Source of the DNA: Acholoe squamosa
Taxonomy: Eukaryota > Annelida > Polychaeta > Phyllodocida > Polynoidae
Direction of reading: 5' to 3'
DNA length: 64,000 bases
Assembly (NCBI GenBank): GCA_949317995.1
Contig: OX439038.1
Span: forward strand, 4,792,001-4,856,000
This document shows, in pieces, positions 11,543-22,792 of this stretch. Every line of letters begins with the position of its first letter. Position 1 is the first letter of the stretch. The translations under genes were made by a program, and so were the position numbers. Under the pieces are notes generated by a model. It was not told the origin of the DNA. It worked only from the letters and a program-made list of their open reading frames with translations, and ran no database searches.

Positions 11543-11620
11543 GACCAATGGGCCTGATGCACTCCCTCCATATGTGGCGCATGAATTAATCCGCTATGCA
11601 GCCCTTAAAGGGTATAACAG

Positions 11621-12569
11621 GTAGAAGCTCCCCATCATGCTGCATACATACATAGAGTGTGTAAATTCAGTCCATGTAGACACGAAGGGTAAACATTAGA
11701 CATGTAGATGTCGGGGCACTCACAGAAGTAGTAGGAGTAGTACCGGAATACCCTGCGTATAAGGCACACCTGGTGTATAGAAGTCTAGACCCATGTCAAG
11801 TGGATCCACCATTTAGAATTTTGCTGGTTCTTCTAAAAGTGGCAAAACACACTGATAAGACATGTCATGACAGCTACCTTTATGGAAGGCCCCTTCCAGG
11901 GACAAGCTGGTACCATCTTATCAGCTCTTATTAGTGCATGTTGCCAGAAACCAGCTCCAGTCTCGCTTATACCCATTAAGGCACACCTCAGACATATGAG
12001 CATTAAAAACCACATTCAAATAAGTGCTGGTCTCAAAAAGGAGGTGGGGGTTAAGTGGTATTCAAATTAACGAGCGTCTAGGTTATTAAACGGGTCACCC
12101 CCCCGATCCCAACCAACCTATACCTACACTGTCTCTACCCTATGTCACGTGTATATATGTAACCGTATACCTTGGCTTTTAAGGAAGCCTACTTGTGCAT
12201 GTATATTGAACAAAAATACGGATTTGTGAAGACAAATTGCTTGTATTGGATTGAAGAGAGGGCCACCCATCCTACTTAAAAAAGGGAGATTAAGAAAAAA
12301 GAATGAAGGGAAAGAACGGGGAAGAGGTACAAACCAGCAAAGTGTGCTACTGTGCTTGCTATTCTTCTCTAGTGTATCCATCATGTGAAGAAATCCTTAA
12401 TGCCAAAATCATATAAAGCATATATCCGTGCATTAGTGTCCTGCCAGAACTGTTAACAGACCTAGTTTAGTGAGGGGAAAGGGTATGTGTGAATTATTGA
12501 GCTGTACTGGCATGCAATATCTGAAGTCACTACAGAGATAAGGAGAATAACTCCCCCCCATGTATAATA
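11621..12569. other. No gene seen; repeat fragments
   Basis: About 11740-11790 is a CGTATAAGGC-family fragment. About 11930-12095 belongs to the 'aataagtgctggtctca' / 'attaaacgggtcac' family. Frames on both strands around 11833-12070 overlap each other and show no splice sites. Confidence 0.5.
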
Positions 12570-12832
12570 CACTATAACTCTTTAAGGACCACTGAGATAT
12601 GAATGCATCATGCCTATTGGTCATCTAAATGAATGAATGCAGCCCTGGGGAGTGACTCACCAGGGCTGCATTCATATATCATGCCGACCCTATGGGGTTG
12701 ATTCAACCCCGTAGTGTCGGCATGATGCTCCAATGAAGTGGCGGTGAGCAGTCTCACCAGCACTTCATTGGAGCATCATAATGACCAATGGGCATGATGC
12801 ACTCCTGCATCAGCGGCCTTTAAAGGGTTAAA
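12570..12832. repeat. Cloverleaf foldback element, reference copy
   Basis: The clearest copy. The outer stem pairs TGCATCATGCCTATTGGTCAT (about 12604-12624) with ATGACCAATGGGCATGATGCA. Arm A (12635-12673) pairs GAATGCAGCCCTGG with its complement. Arm B (12683-12721) pairs GCCGACCCTATGGGGTTG with CAACCCCGTAGTGTCGGC. Arm C (12722-12779) pairs ATGATGCTCCAATGAAGTG with CACTTCATTGGAGCATCAT. Three hairpins inside a closing stem make a four-way junction. The right end is CCTTTAAAGGGTTA. No open frame inside looks coding. Confidence 0.9.
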
Positions 12833-13099
12833 GGGCCAATATATAAAAAGTAGTAGGAGGCAGGGCCCAGACTGAGGCTGGTGATAATCTCATGGATTTT
12901 CGGCACGCAGCCACAGGCAGCTCTGTGGAATGTAGATTAATCACGTGGTACTAGGGCTTGGGTCTGCTGAATATCTCTGTATACTAAAGTAAAGGCTGCT
13001 GCCTCTCTCTCCAAGCTGTCCACAGTACAGGGTGGGGTATTTACTTAATACCTCACATATTAGCCGCACCTGTGTATAAGCCACATCTGCTGAATATCT

Positions 13100-13222
13100 C
13101 TGTACACTATACTAAGGCTGCTGTCTCTCTCTTCTCTCTTTCTTCTCTCTCTGTTCTCTGTCTCTGTCTGTCTGTCTCTGTCCGTCTGCCTAGCTGTCTG
13201 GCTGTCTGTCTGTCTCCCAGTG
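13100..13222. repeat. TCTC/TGTC simple-sequence tract
   Basis: Pyrimidine-rich tract of CTCT, TTCTCT and CTGT repeats running into GTCTGTCTG units. No coding potential. Flanking 12836-13600 also contains C-runs near 13305 and a GTATAAG-family fragment near 13060 but no gene that I can support. Confidence 0.9.
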
Positions 13223-13599
13223 ATCTTGAGAACTGACCGCCCTACTTGACTGATATGCTAGACATTGACCACCCCCCTTTTTCCACAATCCCAAATATTG
13301 ACTGGACCCCCCCCCCCCTCCCATTCAAGCCCACACCCTAATGTACTCATGTATTTTGTATGGATCAGAATTTTTCATTGTCCAGCACTGTGTCTTTTTA
13401 TAACTTTCATGCCCTCATATGTATGGTATATAAACAATACAGTCCTTTTGGGACCTAATGGGATTCCACCGCCCTGCTATTAGAGATCTGATGGGAATCC
13501 ACCGCCCCCCTTTTTCAGGATCGTGGGTGAATCCACCGCCACCACTCTCGAGAGTTGGGCTGCAGTCGGTATCCATTTCATGGGGAAGTGCCCCCCCCG

Positions 13600-13912
13600 G
13601 GCATGTATACTGCCCTGGTGATGGACTCACTGGGGCTACATCCATGCATCTATAAGACCCTACGGTATTGATACCCTTCATGATGTTTGTATGAAGCCCA
13701 AGTGAAGTGCTGGCTAACAGACTCACCAGCACTTCATTGGTGCATCATGACGACCTATGGGCATGATGCACTCCATGGCTCCCTCTTGTGACTTACGGTG
13801 AAATCAGGGGATGATTGACTGGCAACTTCTTAGGCATGGCCTGCCTGTATCATGTCGTCAATATACAGGCAGGTAGCCAGCCAACTCCTGCATCAAGGGC
13901 CCTTGAAGGGTT
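13600..13912. repeat. Cloverleaf foldback element with internal insertion
   Basis: Hairpin A remnant (CCCTGGTGATGGACTCACTGGGG), hairpin C (GAAGTGCTGGCTAACAGACT with CACCAGCACTTCATTGGTG) and the end GGCCCTTGAAGGGTTAA are present. About 13772-13880 is additional sequence between the normal 'gatgcactcc' and 'ctcctgcatca', itself containing a short inverted pair around CCTGCCTGTAT.../ATACAGGCAGG. Confidence 0.7.
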
Positions 13913-14090
13913 AAGGACCCTGCTGGATACCTCCCATAGCAGTGGCCAGCACCCCTGGTAGCTACCCTACGACTTATTAATAAGCCATCAATTATTCCCT
14001 TTTTTTACCTGCGCCCTTTGGATGGCAGCCAGTAGGCTGCTGCTGCTGCTGGTGCTATGGTGGTCTTATTGGTGCTTCAGCAGGACAAAT

Positions 14091-15980
14091 TGTGGACAGG
14101 GCTCTCAGGGGGTGGATGTTTACTGGTAGGCATATTGTGGACAGGGCTGTCAGGGCGTGGATGTTTACTGGTAGGGGTATTGTGGACAGGGCTGTCAGGG
14201 GGTGGATGTTTACTGGTAGGTGTATTGTGGACAGGGCTGTCAGGGGGTGGATGTTTACTGGTAGGCATATTGTGGACAGGGCTGTCAGGGGGTGGATGTT
14301 TACTGGTAGGCGTATTGTGGACAGGGCTGTCAGGGGGTGGATGTTTACTGGTAGGGGTATTGTGGACAGGGCTCTCAGGGCATGGATGTTTACTGGTAGG
14401 GGTATTGTGGACAGGGCTGTCAGGGGGTGGATGTTTACTGGTAGGCATATTGTGGACAGGGCTGTCAGGGGGTGGATGTTTACTGGTAGGGGTATTGTGG
14501 ACAGGGCTGTCAGGGGGTGGATGTTTACTGGTAGGGGTATTGTGGACAGGGCTCTCAGGGGGTGGATGTTTACTGGTAGGCATATTGTGGACAGGGCTCT
14601 CAGGGGGTGGATGTTTACTGGTAGGCGTATTGTGGACAGGGCTCTCAGGGGGTGGATGTTTACTGGTAGGCGTATTGTGGACAGGGCTGTCAGGGCGTGG
14701 ATGTTTACTGGTAGGGGTATTGTGGACAGGGCTGTCAGGGGGTGGATGTTTACTGGTAGGCATATTGTGGACAGGGCTGTCAGGGGGTGGATGTTTACTG
14801 GTAGGCATATTGTGGACAGGGCTGTCAGGGGGTGGATGTTTACTGGTAGGGGTATTGTGGACAGGGCTCTCAGGGGGTGGATGTTTACTGGTAGGCATAT
14901 TGTGGACAGGGCTCTCAGAGGGTGGATGTTTACTGGTAGGGGTATTGTGGACAGGGCTCTCAGGGGGTGGATGTTTACTGGTAGGGGTATTGTGGACAGG
15001 GCTGTCAGGGGGTGGATGTTTACTGGTAGGTGTATTGTGGACAGGGCTGTCAGGGGGTGGATGTTTACTGGTAGGTGTATTGTGGAAAGGGCTCTCAGGG
15101 GGTGGATGTTTACTGGTAGGGGTATTGTGGACAGGGCTGTCAGGGGGTGGATGTTTACTGGTAGGTGTATTGTGGAAAGGGCTCTCAGGGGGTGGATGTT
15201 TACTGGTAGGCGTATTGTGGACAGGGCTGTCAGGGGGTGGATGTTTACTGGTAGGCGTATTGTGGACAGGGCTGTCAGGGGGTGGATGTTTACTGGTAGG
15301 CGTATTGTGGACAGGGCTCTCAGGGGGTGGATGTTTACTGGTAGGGGTATTTTGGACAGGGCTGTCAGGGGGTGGATGTTTACTGGTAGGGGTATTGTGG
15401 ACAGGGCTCTCAGGGGGTGGATGTTTACTGGTAGGGGTATTTTGGACAGGGCTCTCAGGGCATGGATGTTTACTGGTAGGGGTATTGTGGACAGGGCTCT
15501 CAGGGGGTGGATGTTTACTGGTAGGGGTATTGTGGACAGGGCTGTCAGGGGGTGGATGTTTACTGGTAGGGGTATTGTGGACAGGGCTGTCAGGGGGTGG
15601 ATGTTTACTGGTAGGGGTATTGTGGACAGGGCTCTCAGGGAGTGGATGTTTACTGGTAGGCGTATTGTGGACAGGGCTCTCAGGGGGTGGATGTTTACTG
15701 GTAGGGGTATTGTGGACAGGGCTGTCAGGGGGTGGATGTTTACTGGTAGGCGTATTGTGGACAGGGCTCTCAGGGGGTGGATGTTTACTGGTAGGGATAT
15801 TGTGGACAGGGCTGTCAGGGGGTGGATGTTTACTGGTAGGCGTATTGTGGACAGGGCTGTCAGGGGGTGGATGTTTACTGGTAGGGGTATTGTGGACAGG
15901 GCTCTCAGGGGGTGGATGTTTACTGGTAGGCGTATTGTGGACAGGGCTCTCAGGGGGTGGATGTTTACTGGTAGGGGTAT
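14091..15980. repeat. 45-bp tandem array, 42 units
   Basis: The unit starts TGTGGACAGGGCTGTCAGGG and continues GGTGGATGTTTACTGGTAGGGGTAT. The span is 1,890 bp, exactly 42 units without a length change. The 45-bp unit is 15 codons, so two plus frames and one minus frame stay open for over 640 codons, reading for example LLVGVLWTGLSGGGC on plus and PTSKHPPPESPVHNT on minus. Nearly all variation falls at two positions (CTG/CTC and the base or two after GTAGG). Those positions are third-codon sites in both the first plus frame and the minus frame, so they do not show which, if any, is translated. No start context, splice sites or signal peptide argue for a protein. The plus strand is G-rich with three to four G-runs per unit. 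Confidence 0.95.
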
Positions 15981-15982
15981 GG

Positions 15983-16715
15983 AGGCTATAGTAATGGCTC
16001 ATTTAGTGCCCGGACATGACACTTATTAATTTCAATAGCACTGTACATATCACCCTTATTCTACACTGTAAAAAAATGTCGTCAAAATAACTAAGGATTC
16101 CTCCAGTACTCTTTCGCCCCCGCGCTTATTTGAGACCTTCTTAAACAAGCCATTGTGGTTGGTATATGCATCGCCTTAGAAAAAGAAGAATTGCATATCC
16201 AAGGAACTCGGTGATTGGCCAGTTATTTGGCTTGATGCACCAGTAAGGTTCTGGCAATATCTCTGTATACTACAGTAAGGCTGCTGCCTCTCTCTGAGCC
16301 CTCCACAGTAATGGGTGGGGTGCTTACTTAAGGTGGATGGCAGGGATAGACTAAAAGTGGACAGATTTGCGCCATATTTCCACCAGAGACTCAAAATGAT
16401 ATAAACAATCCATAGATGCATTAACACATATGGGGGTTCCATGCATATTTTTGAGATAGAGAGCTTCAAAGATTATATTGTAATATATAGCAATTTGCCA
16501 TTTAAATCCACAAATTCATATCCAAGAGTGGACAGATTTCTTTCTAACCTCCTCAACACTTAGATAATAAGCATATTGTTGCAGCAAATGCAATTCTGAT
16601 ATATGGTCCCAGGCATATTTCTAATGTTTTGGGGCTTTGAAAAAGTAACAAATCAACTTTCAACACAGAGTGAGTAGACAGGTAATTGCAGTGTTCAAAA
16701 GAGATCTATTAGCAC
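15983..16715. other. No gene seen
   Basis: About 16000-16160 is a fragment of the 'cttatttgagacc' dispersed family. The remainder is AT-rich, and the minus frame at 16176-16469 lacks splice support. Confidence 0.5.
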
Positions 16716-16788
16716 AGACTTCATGGTGCAGTGGTAGTGCATTGATCTTGAAATCAGAAGATCCTGGGTTCAATTCCCAGTGGCAGCA
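16716..16788 (+). repeat. tRNA-like sequence, probable SINE head
   Basis: Box A-like TGGTGCAGTGG and box B-like GGTTCAATTCC lie at the spacing of a tRNA gene. The T-arm pairs CTGGG with CCCAG around a 7-base loop, and the anticodon-like loop CTTGAAA would read UGA (Ser). The first and last seven bases do not pair, so there is no acceptor stem and this is not a functional tRNA. It is most likely the polymerase III promoter of a short interspersed element or a tRNA relic. Confidence 0.65.
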
Positions 16789-16789
16789 A

Positions 16790-17904
16790 TTGTGGAAAAC
16801 CTTTTTCAAACACTGATATAAATCTGGCAATGCATTTCACTCTGCCCCTTTGTCAGCCTGATGCAATCACAATGCAATGATGTAGTTATGATACACTCAT
16901 GATGCATTGATAAATGGAGCGGTAACTATGGCAACCTGAGTCATGTTGCAGTTTTAATGCCTGAGTGAAATGTATTTCGATATTCCGAGAAGAGAACGAT
17001 AGACGAAAAACAAAAGAACATAATTATCTCACGGAAGACAGTTTCTGCCTTTACTTCTGTCGGCACTATTAACTTGGCTGAGTTAGCAGATGGTGTTTTG
17101 TCATATACCATAAGCAGACGATACTGAAGAGGGAAAAAAAAAGGCATGAAACAGGCGGCGGGAGTGTGGGAGGAACGCAGGCACTGCTTATTAGTGCCAG
17201 GTTGACAAACACCTCTCAGATCACAAGAAAAGGTCAAACCACAGAAACTGAAAAAAAAGTATCAGAAGTAAAGATAAAATGAAACAAAGTAAAATAGTTC
17301 TTCTAAGAAGATCACAGACATTTAAAGTCGAGTGGTTCTTTTAAAGCCAGAGAGTCTGGGGAGGGTGTTTGTAGGTCCCTTGGCAGTCCTATTTTGGGGA
17401 CAGCTTGTCTTTATATTGCCAATATTCTCATCTTTATTTAAACCATTATAGATGAAACAGCTGAGCAAAAAGAATCATTCAAACATCCTGGCACTGAGAA
17501 TCCTTCTACCTGATGTTTGATATCAATCTTAGTGGCTGTTTGTTTGATGGCAATTTAACAGAACTGACTCAGGTATAATGAAAAGGGACTACAGCAAAGA
17601 ATGGTAAAATCCAACCAGCTAGGAAGCTCCAGACTTAGGGTCTAATATTGTCAATCCAATGCTCTCTTGACACAGTTGATTTGGATACCGTTGACTACTA
17701 ATCAGGTATTATCTTACCAGTATTTTGTCTGTTTTCAGCTAGCCTAATCCCTCAATGAGGGAGGTCAAAGATATTATCTCCTCCTTTTGTCCAAGCAATT
17801 CTTTATGTCTATGTTTTGTTAAGGGATCTATACTTGTTTCTATGGGACTGCTTAACACTTGTACTGACCCAAAGCTTAATATCATTCTGTCCTTGTATAT
17901 TTCA
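16790..17904. other. No exon recognised upstream of the PX gene
   Basis: The PX gene must have earlier exons coding the first two-thirds of its domain, but I could not find a frame with the expected arginine-tyrosine core here or further left. A minus frame at 16941-17237 and plus frames near 17755 are open by chance. This stretch is probably intron. Confidence 0.4.
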
Positions 17905-17905
17905 G

Positions 17906-18820
17906 TGCGGAGGGATGTGTTACCGGATGATAGCTTCGCACAGGCGCATGCAGAGCCGCAGGACAGCATCCTTTTGGCCGAGTCCCGCGAACTGCTGCTC
18001 AACCAATACGTGCAGGACCTTATTAAACTACCCCCAAAGGTGGGTTTTTTGTTTTACTCTCTATATAAAATCATCAAATTACCCCCAAAGGTGGATTTTG
18101 TCTCAAACTTATCAAACTACCCCAAAAGGTGGGTTTGTCTTTAGTCTATATAGTATCCCCAAAGAGCGGGGTTTGTCTTTAAATCTTTAAAGTAAGTTTA
18201 GTCAAATTACCTACAAAGGTAGGTTTTGTCCCTTACTTTATCAAAATATCCTCAGGGTGGGGTTTGTCTTTTGATAATCAAGGTACCCCCCCCCCAAAAA
18301 AAAAAAAAAAAATTTCTTCAATTCATGTATCATCGTATCATCCCTAGAGATGAATTTTGTCTTTTGCTTAAATCCCTAAATGGGGCCTTTGGCTTTTTTC
18401 CATCACAAAGTGGTAGCCTAAATATTTTGGAGTCTTATCTCTGCTAGAGCCAGAGACCCTTTTGATTTTATCTTTGAAACTAATCACAAAACAGTGGGTT
18501 TGGTCCTTAATTGTTGTGTTCTTGATTCATGATTAAAGGTTAATATGAAAGGCTTTGGTTCAAAATCGTGTTTTAAAAGTGATTTATCCATATTTATAAG
18601 CATAATGATATTCCCTGTTGGTCATATTCCCTTTCACATTTCATTACATGAAGGCCTCCCAATAATGACTACCTATCATTTGTTGTCATTTCAGATCTCG
18701 GCTAGTCCTACAGCGTTGACATTCTTCGAGTCCCGAAATTCAGATCCTGTTCCGTACCGGGAAACTGTGGATAAATCCCGGGTGAACTTAACAGACCAAT
18801 ACATCCTCTGTTGGATATGA
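17906..18820 (+). CDS. PX-domain protein (p47phox/Tks-like), last two exons
   Basis: Exon 17906-18039 follows a TTTCAG acceptor, is entered one base into a codon, and ends phase 0 at AAG/GTGGGT. Exon 18695-18820 follows ATTTCAG and ends with TGA. Together they encode about 86 residues with LLLNQYVQDLIKLPPKIS and ALTFFESRNSDPVPY. This is the C-terminal third of a PX (phosphoinositide-binding) domain: the 'LxLPPKIS...FF' helix is typical of NADPH-oxidase organisers and SH3PXD2/Tks scaffolds, which bind membrane phosphoinositides. The following VNLTDQYI resembles the linker that leads into the first SH3 domain in that family, but here the frame stops at CWI-stop and I found no SH3 exon downstream. 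The gene may be truncated, or this stop may belong to a short isoform. The N-terminal exons are not identified. The first donor lies inside a tandem repeat (next entry). Confidence 0.7.
18024..18275 (+). repeat. Tandem copies of a splice-donor region
   Basis: The exon end plus donor of the PX gene (AAACTACCCCCAAAG/GTGGGTTTT) is the first of about six diverged units of 26-50 bp. Further donor-like junctions occur at 18090/18091 (CCCCCAAAG/GTGGAT), 18128/18129 (CCCAAAAG/GTGGGT) and 18218/18219 (CTACAAAG/GTAGGT). Two other units, near 18165 and 18255, keep the shape but less of the donor. Use of the 18090 junction would add 51 nt, 17 codons without a stop, ending again in KLPPK. Confidence 0.8.
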
Positions 18821-20027
18821 AAAGAAATAATAATTATAGGAAAGTTAGAATAATAGTACCTAGGTCTCAACTTGCAGAGGATTCTGAGGGACAGTGCAGA
18901 TACATCCATGACATAACATGTGATGCTAAACATTCCAGATAAAGAAGAAAAAAAAATATATAAAAGGAGATAACATTGAACAAACATGGCCGCCTTGATG
19001 ATTAACTGTTTGGTAACTGTGGATATGGTGTGCTGCAGCTCATGGAGAGTTGTCGAGGACTTCCGAACGGCTTCATGTGATATCCGCAAGGGGGTGCCAC
19101 TGACGTGATCTGTGTCTTCACCTTGTGGCCACATTAGGAAGTAGTACTTTCTCTTCCCATATCTGCTGTGCCTCCCACGTATAAGCTGGACCTTCCAGGA
19201 TCCAGGAGGAAGCTATGAGCCACACCTGAGGCTTGAAATAACTGCCTATAAGTATAGGGTGATTCTATAAGCTGCCTGAGGTCTGTGAGTCTAGACCGTT
19301 AAAATCGACGGAGTGACCATGGTTTTCTGAAAGTCGAGAAGAGATAGGGATTCCCTAGTGATGATGACATGTAAGAAATGATTGCAACATGTGACATGGC
19401 CCTTTCTTAAAATTGACATGTGACATGGAGCTTAGTGGCAAGGACAGGGAAAAAATGACAAAATCACTGGCATGTAACATGGGCTTTTCTTAAAATCGAT
19501 AAGTGAAATGCAGACGTCCCATCTAGACCCGTTCTGGTTCGAGTGTAAGCTGTGGCTTATACGCAGGAGTTTATGGTAGGAAAATCTAATGGATTGAGCC
19601 AATTTTAAGACATTTTAGATTTATAAACCAATAATGCTTAAAGTTGTCCTGTTGTCCAAGAGGTATGAAAACTATTCATCAACATGTTGTTGTGCTGTTC
19701 ACTATTATCATTAGGTTTGCCAAAGATGCAATGTTACCATTATGCAAGAAATACTCTGAGTGGTCTAGTGCTAATTATCATAATACAATGGCTCAGATCT
19801 AAGTGTAATAATTGTGCAAGGTTGCCATGGAAACTACAACTACTATCAACCACTGCTTGCAATGTATTACTATTACAAAAAGGTCACCACTGGGTTTTTG
19901 TCACATTCATTCAAATCTCATCCTTTGTAAATGACATCATAATTTCATTATTAATATTCATTGATTTCCTTTTGCATATCAATATATATGTACGCACGGG
20001 CAGTCTGCATTCATGTAGCACTGTTTT
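18821..20027. other. No gene seen; repeat fragments
   Basis: About 19190-19575 contains pieces of the GTATAAGC family and a ladder of 'gacatgtgacatgg' and 'cttaaaat(c/t)ga' phrases, inversely related to the array at 34848-35015. No SH3-like exon is visible. Open frames at 18691-19134 (minus) and 19684-20034 (plus) have no splice or family support. Confidence 0.45.
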
Positions 20028-20255
20028 TGAATAATCCTTTAAGGACCGATAATGCATTAAAGCATCATGGCCGTTGGTCGTCATGATGCATGAATGCAGC
20101 TCTGGTGGGTGACCCGCCAGGATTACATTCAATCAAGCTGTCGACCCTATCGGAGTTGTTGATACATTCCTTGTGGGTCGGCATGATGCTTCATTTGCAC
20201 ATCAAGACAAGCAATAGGCATGATGCACTCCTGCATCAGGGGTCCTTGAATGTTA
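20028..20255. repeat. Cloverleaf foldback element
   Basis: Starts AATCCTTTAAGGACCGATAATG. Hairpin A spans GAATGCAGCTCTGGTGGG to CCGCCAGGATTACATTC. The spacer has GTGGGTCGGCATGATGC and the end is GGTCCTTGAATGTTAA. Hairpin C is largely deleted. Confidence 0.7.
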
Positions 20256-21640
20256 ATGTATATTTGGAGGTAATCCATATATGGAGGTGCTGTGATTTAA
20301 GTTTATATATAGTTGTACATTATACATAGGCCGTATGATATGACATCGCCTAATGCTGATGGGTAAATTTTGTATCATAGTCCCTCGCAGAGAATTAGTC
20401 GATGTTTTTGTTTGAGAGTTCATCGTTTCATGAAATGTGCCTGCACATAGCACTAAAGCCATAGCAACGATATGTAATGTCATCTGGTCATAGTTATGAC
20501 GTCATAATAAGATCTATAGAGCAGAGTGCCATCTAGTGAGTGATACAGAACTAATGATTATTGCTTTAATTTGACATTGCGGTGTGTTCTCGGACAAAGT
20601 CGAAAAAAAAAATTATTTCAGTTTACATTCTGCAGAAATAAGAAATATCCATTCAAATTGCCCTTTTCTCCCAAAAGTTTCACTCATCTCTCAAAATGTC
20701 AAAAATTCCTACATACATAACAAAGGTTACAAATGGTTACCGTATAATCGCCAGTTCTTGAATAAGCCCCAGGGTACAGTGGTGTTAAAATGTCAAAATA
20801 CACTATGTTTTAAGTCTTGAATAAGCCACGGATTTCAATAAGTGCCAGGCGTATCCCCCGCTTGAAATTGATGAGCGCCTGGGTTCTTATACCGACTAAT
20901 ACGATAGCTGTTTTATTTCTGGAAATAAACAGAGGTAAAGTGCAGGAAAAGAAATGGTTTTGGTTGAGTGTTTAAAACAGATGGCATACAGTGTGTGCAA
21001 GTACAGAGAGAGGCCAGGGAACTGTGCTGCCATCTGATGTCAATTCTATGTATCATGCTTACATCCTCAACTACTGTACACACACATTAACAAGTCCTGG
21101 GGGAAAAGATGCCTTGGAACTTGAAAATGGTCGAGGAGTACCAAAACAGGGGGGGGAAAAGTGGAAATTAATGAAATTAATCAAGTAAAATTAATGTCAG
21201 GTTACCCTGTTCAGTTCAGTCACCTTTACAGGCAGTTACAATAGCAAGTCTACTAAGTGTTTATGAATGTTGCTAAAGAAGCAAGGGGATAGGATGTTGT
21301 ATCAAATACTTCCTCTATTCAAAGGGCTGTACTTCTCTGCTACAGGAAAAGCTTGCTGCATTAACAGGTCTCTTTATACAAATTCCCAAATAGAAGTAAT
21401 AAAAAGTGGTAAGCCTAGGAAAGAATGTGCTTGTTATTTAAAAAACACATAATGAATATAATACTGTGCTTGAATCATTGAAATACTTCTTACATGAATA
21501 TTAAAATAAAAGCTCTATTAAGTGTGGAAATCAAAATAATGATGAGTCCTGATTAATAGGTGTTGTTCAATAAGAATGTACTGCATTGTAAACCATATAC
21601 TATTGCTCCAATCTTTGTAAATCTACTCAGTCATTGACCC
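20256..21640. other. No gene seen
   Basis: About 20735-20910 is a fragment of the 'gaataagcc' / 'gagcgcctgg' family. Otherwise AT-rich with short chance frames. The plus frames at 20584, 20991 and 21267 show no splice signals consistent with a shared gene. Confidence 0.45.
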
Positions 21641-22145
21641 TTTAAAGTTTTGATTGTTTCATGTGAAGTGATTTGATGCATGATGTTGTTGTCATGATGC
21701 ATCACTGCAGTAGGGTATCATGCCAACCATTCTGGTTTGATACACTCCTGAGGCATCAGCATGATGCACCAATGCGTTTCCTGTAATGCATTAAGGCATC
21801 ATGACGCCAGAGACAGAGGCTCTACAGTATATTATTGTTGTCAATTTGCCTCTAACAGATTGTCTGTTTGGGAAATGAAGGTTTGTGCCTACATTAAGGT
21901 TGTGTTCAGTTGTTTGACCCTACAAGGGCTGTTGATGCAGGAGTGCATCATGCCCATCGATTGGCATGATGCATCGATGAAGTGCTGGTGAGTCTGCTCG
22001 CAGGCCTTCCTTGCTTCGACTCTCCGGGAGGGTCGGCATGATGCATGAATGCAGCCCTGGTGAGATACTCGCCAGGGCTGCATTCATGCATCATGCCGAC
22101 CTATGGGCATGATGCAGCAAAGCATCAGCAGCCGTTATAGGGGTT
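21640..22145. repeat. Cloverleaf foldback elements, two adjacent copies
   Basis: A decayed copy at 21640-21805 (GACCCTTTAAAGTTTTG, 'gcatgatgttgttgtcatgatgc') is followed by a better one at 21915-22145. The second has TTTGACCCTACAAGGGC, 'gcatcatgcccatcgattgg', hairpin A GATGCATGAATGCAGCCCTGG with its near-perfect complement, and ends CCGTTATAGGGGTTA. Confidence 0.75.
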
Positions 22146-22572
22146 AGACAAAGTGGTTTTGGCCCATCATGTTGTATTGGGCAATACAGACTCAAGATGT
22201 AGTAAGTTTGGTGTGGATATTAACCGCAAGGTGGCGCCATTGCTTTCCACATCCAACCTGGTCTTTTCAGATGGCCAGTGTGGCCATTGATACTAGAATG
22301 GGTTATTATTATAGGTTAATAAAGTTCTATTTATTTCTAAACAATGTACTTGACTTGTTTGTGTTTTGATGGTTTATTACACTGATGGTGCATACGTAAA
22401 GCATTGGTTCCACTGCCAGTAGCCGGGGTGCCGGGTTACTATGTTATAAAAAGACAACCGTAATGGTCTGTTTAAGCGCTGGGTCTTTGAATGAGCGCTG
22501 GTCTCGAAAAAGGACATAATAGTTTCAAAATTGAAGTCCTCACTATAAATTATGTCTTGAATAAGCACCGGT

Positions 22573-22702
22573 CTTGTAAGAATGCGGGGATGGAGTTATA
22601 TTGAAATCTGTGAGCGATGGGGCGCTTAAACAGGTAACTTGTAAGAATGCGGGGATGGAGTTATATTGAAATCTGTGAGCGATGCGGCGCTTAAACAGGT
22701 CC
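22573..22702. repeat. 65-bp tandem duplication
   Basis: CTTGTAAGAATGCGGGGATG and the following 45 bases occur twice in direct order with one base difference, so the duplication is recent. The unit belongs to a 'gcgcttaaacagg' dispersed family. Confidence 0.9.
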
Positions 22703-22792
22703 TGACTGTATTCCCGGAATTCAAGTAACCTCTTCTACGATAATGAATAATGGCCGCATCTTAATGTGATATATATCGCTATTCAGAAATGC

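Larger units (their letters stand above)
10660..11620. repeat. Cloverleaf foldback element split by two nested insertions
   Basis: Pieces of a single copy lie at 10660-10791, 11165-11338 and 11543-11620. Removing the two inserts listed separately brings the hairpins and the terminal CCCTTAAAGGGTATAA back into order. The inserts carry target duplications made of cloverleaf sequence, so they landed in this copy after it was in place. Confidence 0.8.

Noticed and set aside
14077..16002. 641-residue minus-strand proline-rich protein and two similar plus-strand proteins
   Set aside because: All follow automatically from a 45-bp unit lacking stops; no splice sites, start context or frame-specific constraint can be shown.
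16716..16788. Functional tRNA-Ser gene
   Set aside because: The acceptor stem does not pair, so only the internal promoter boxes and T-arm are tRNA-like.
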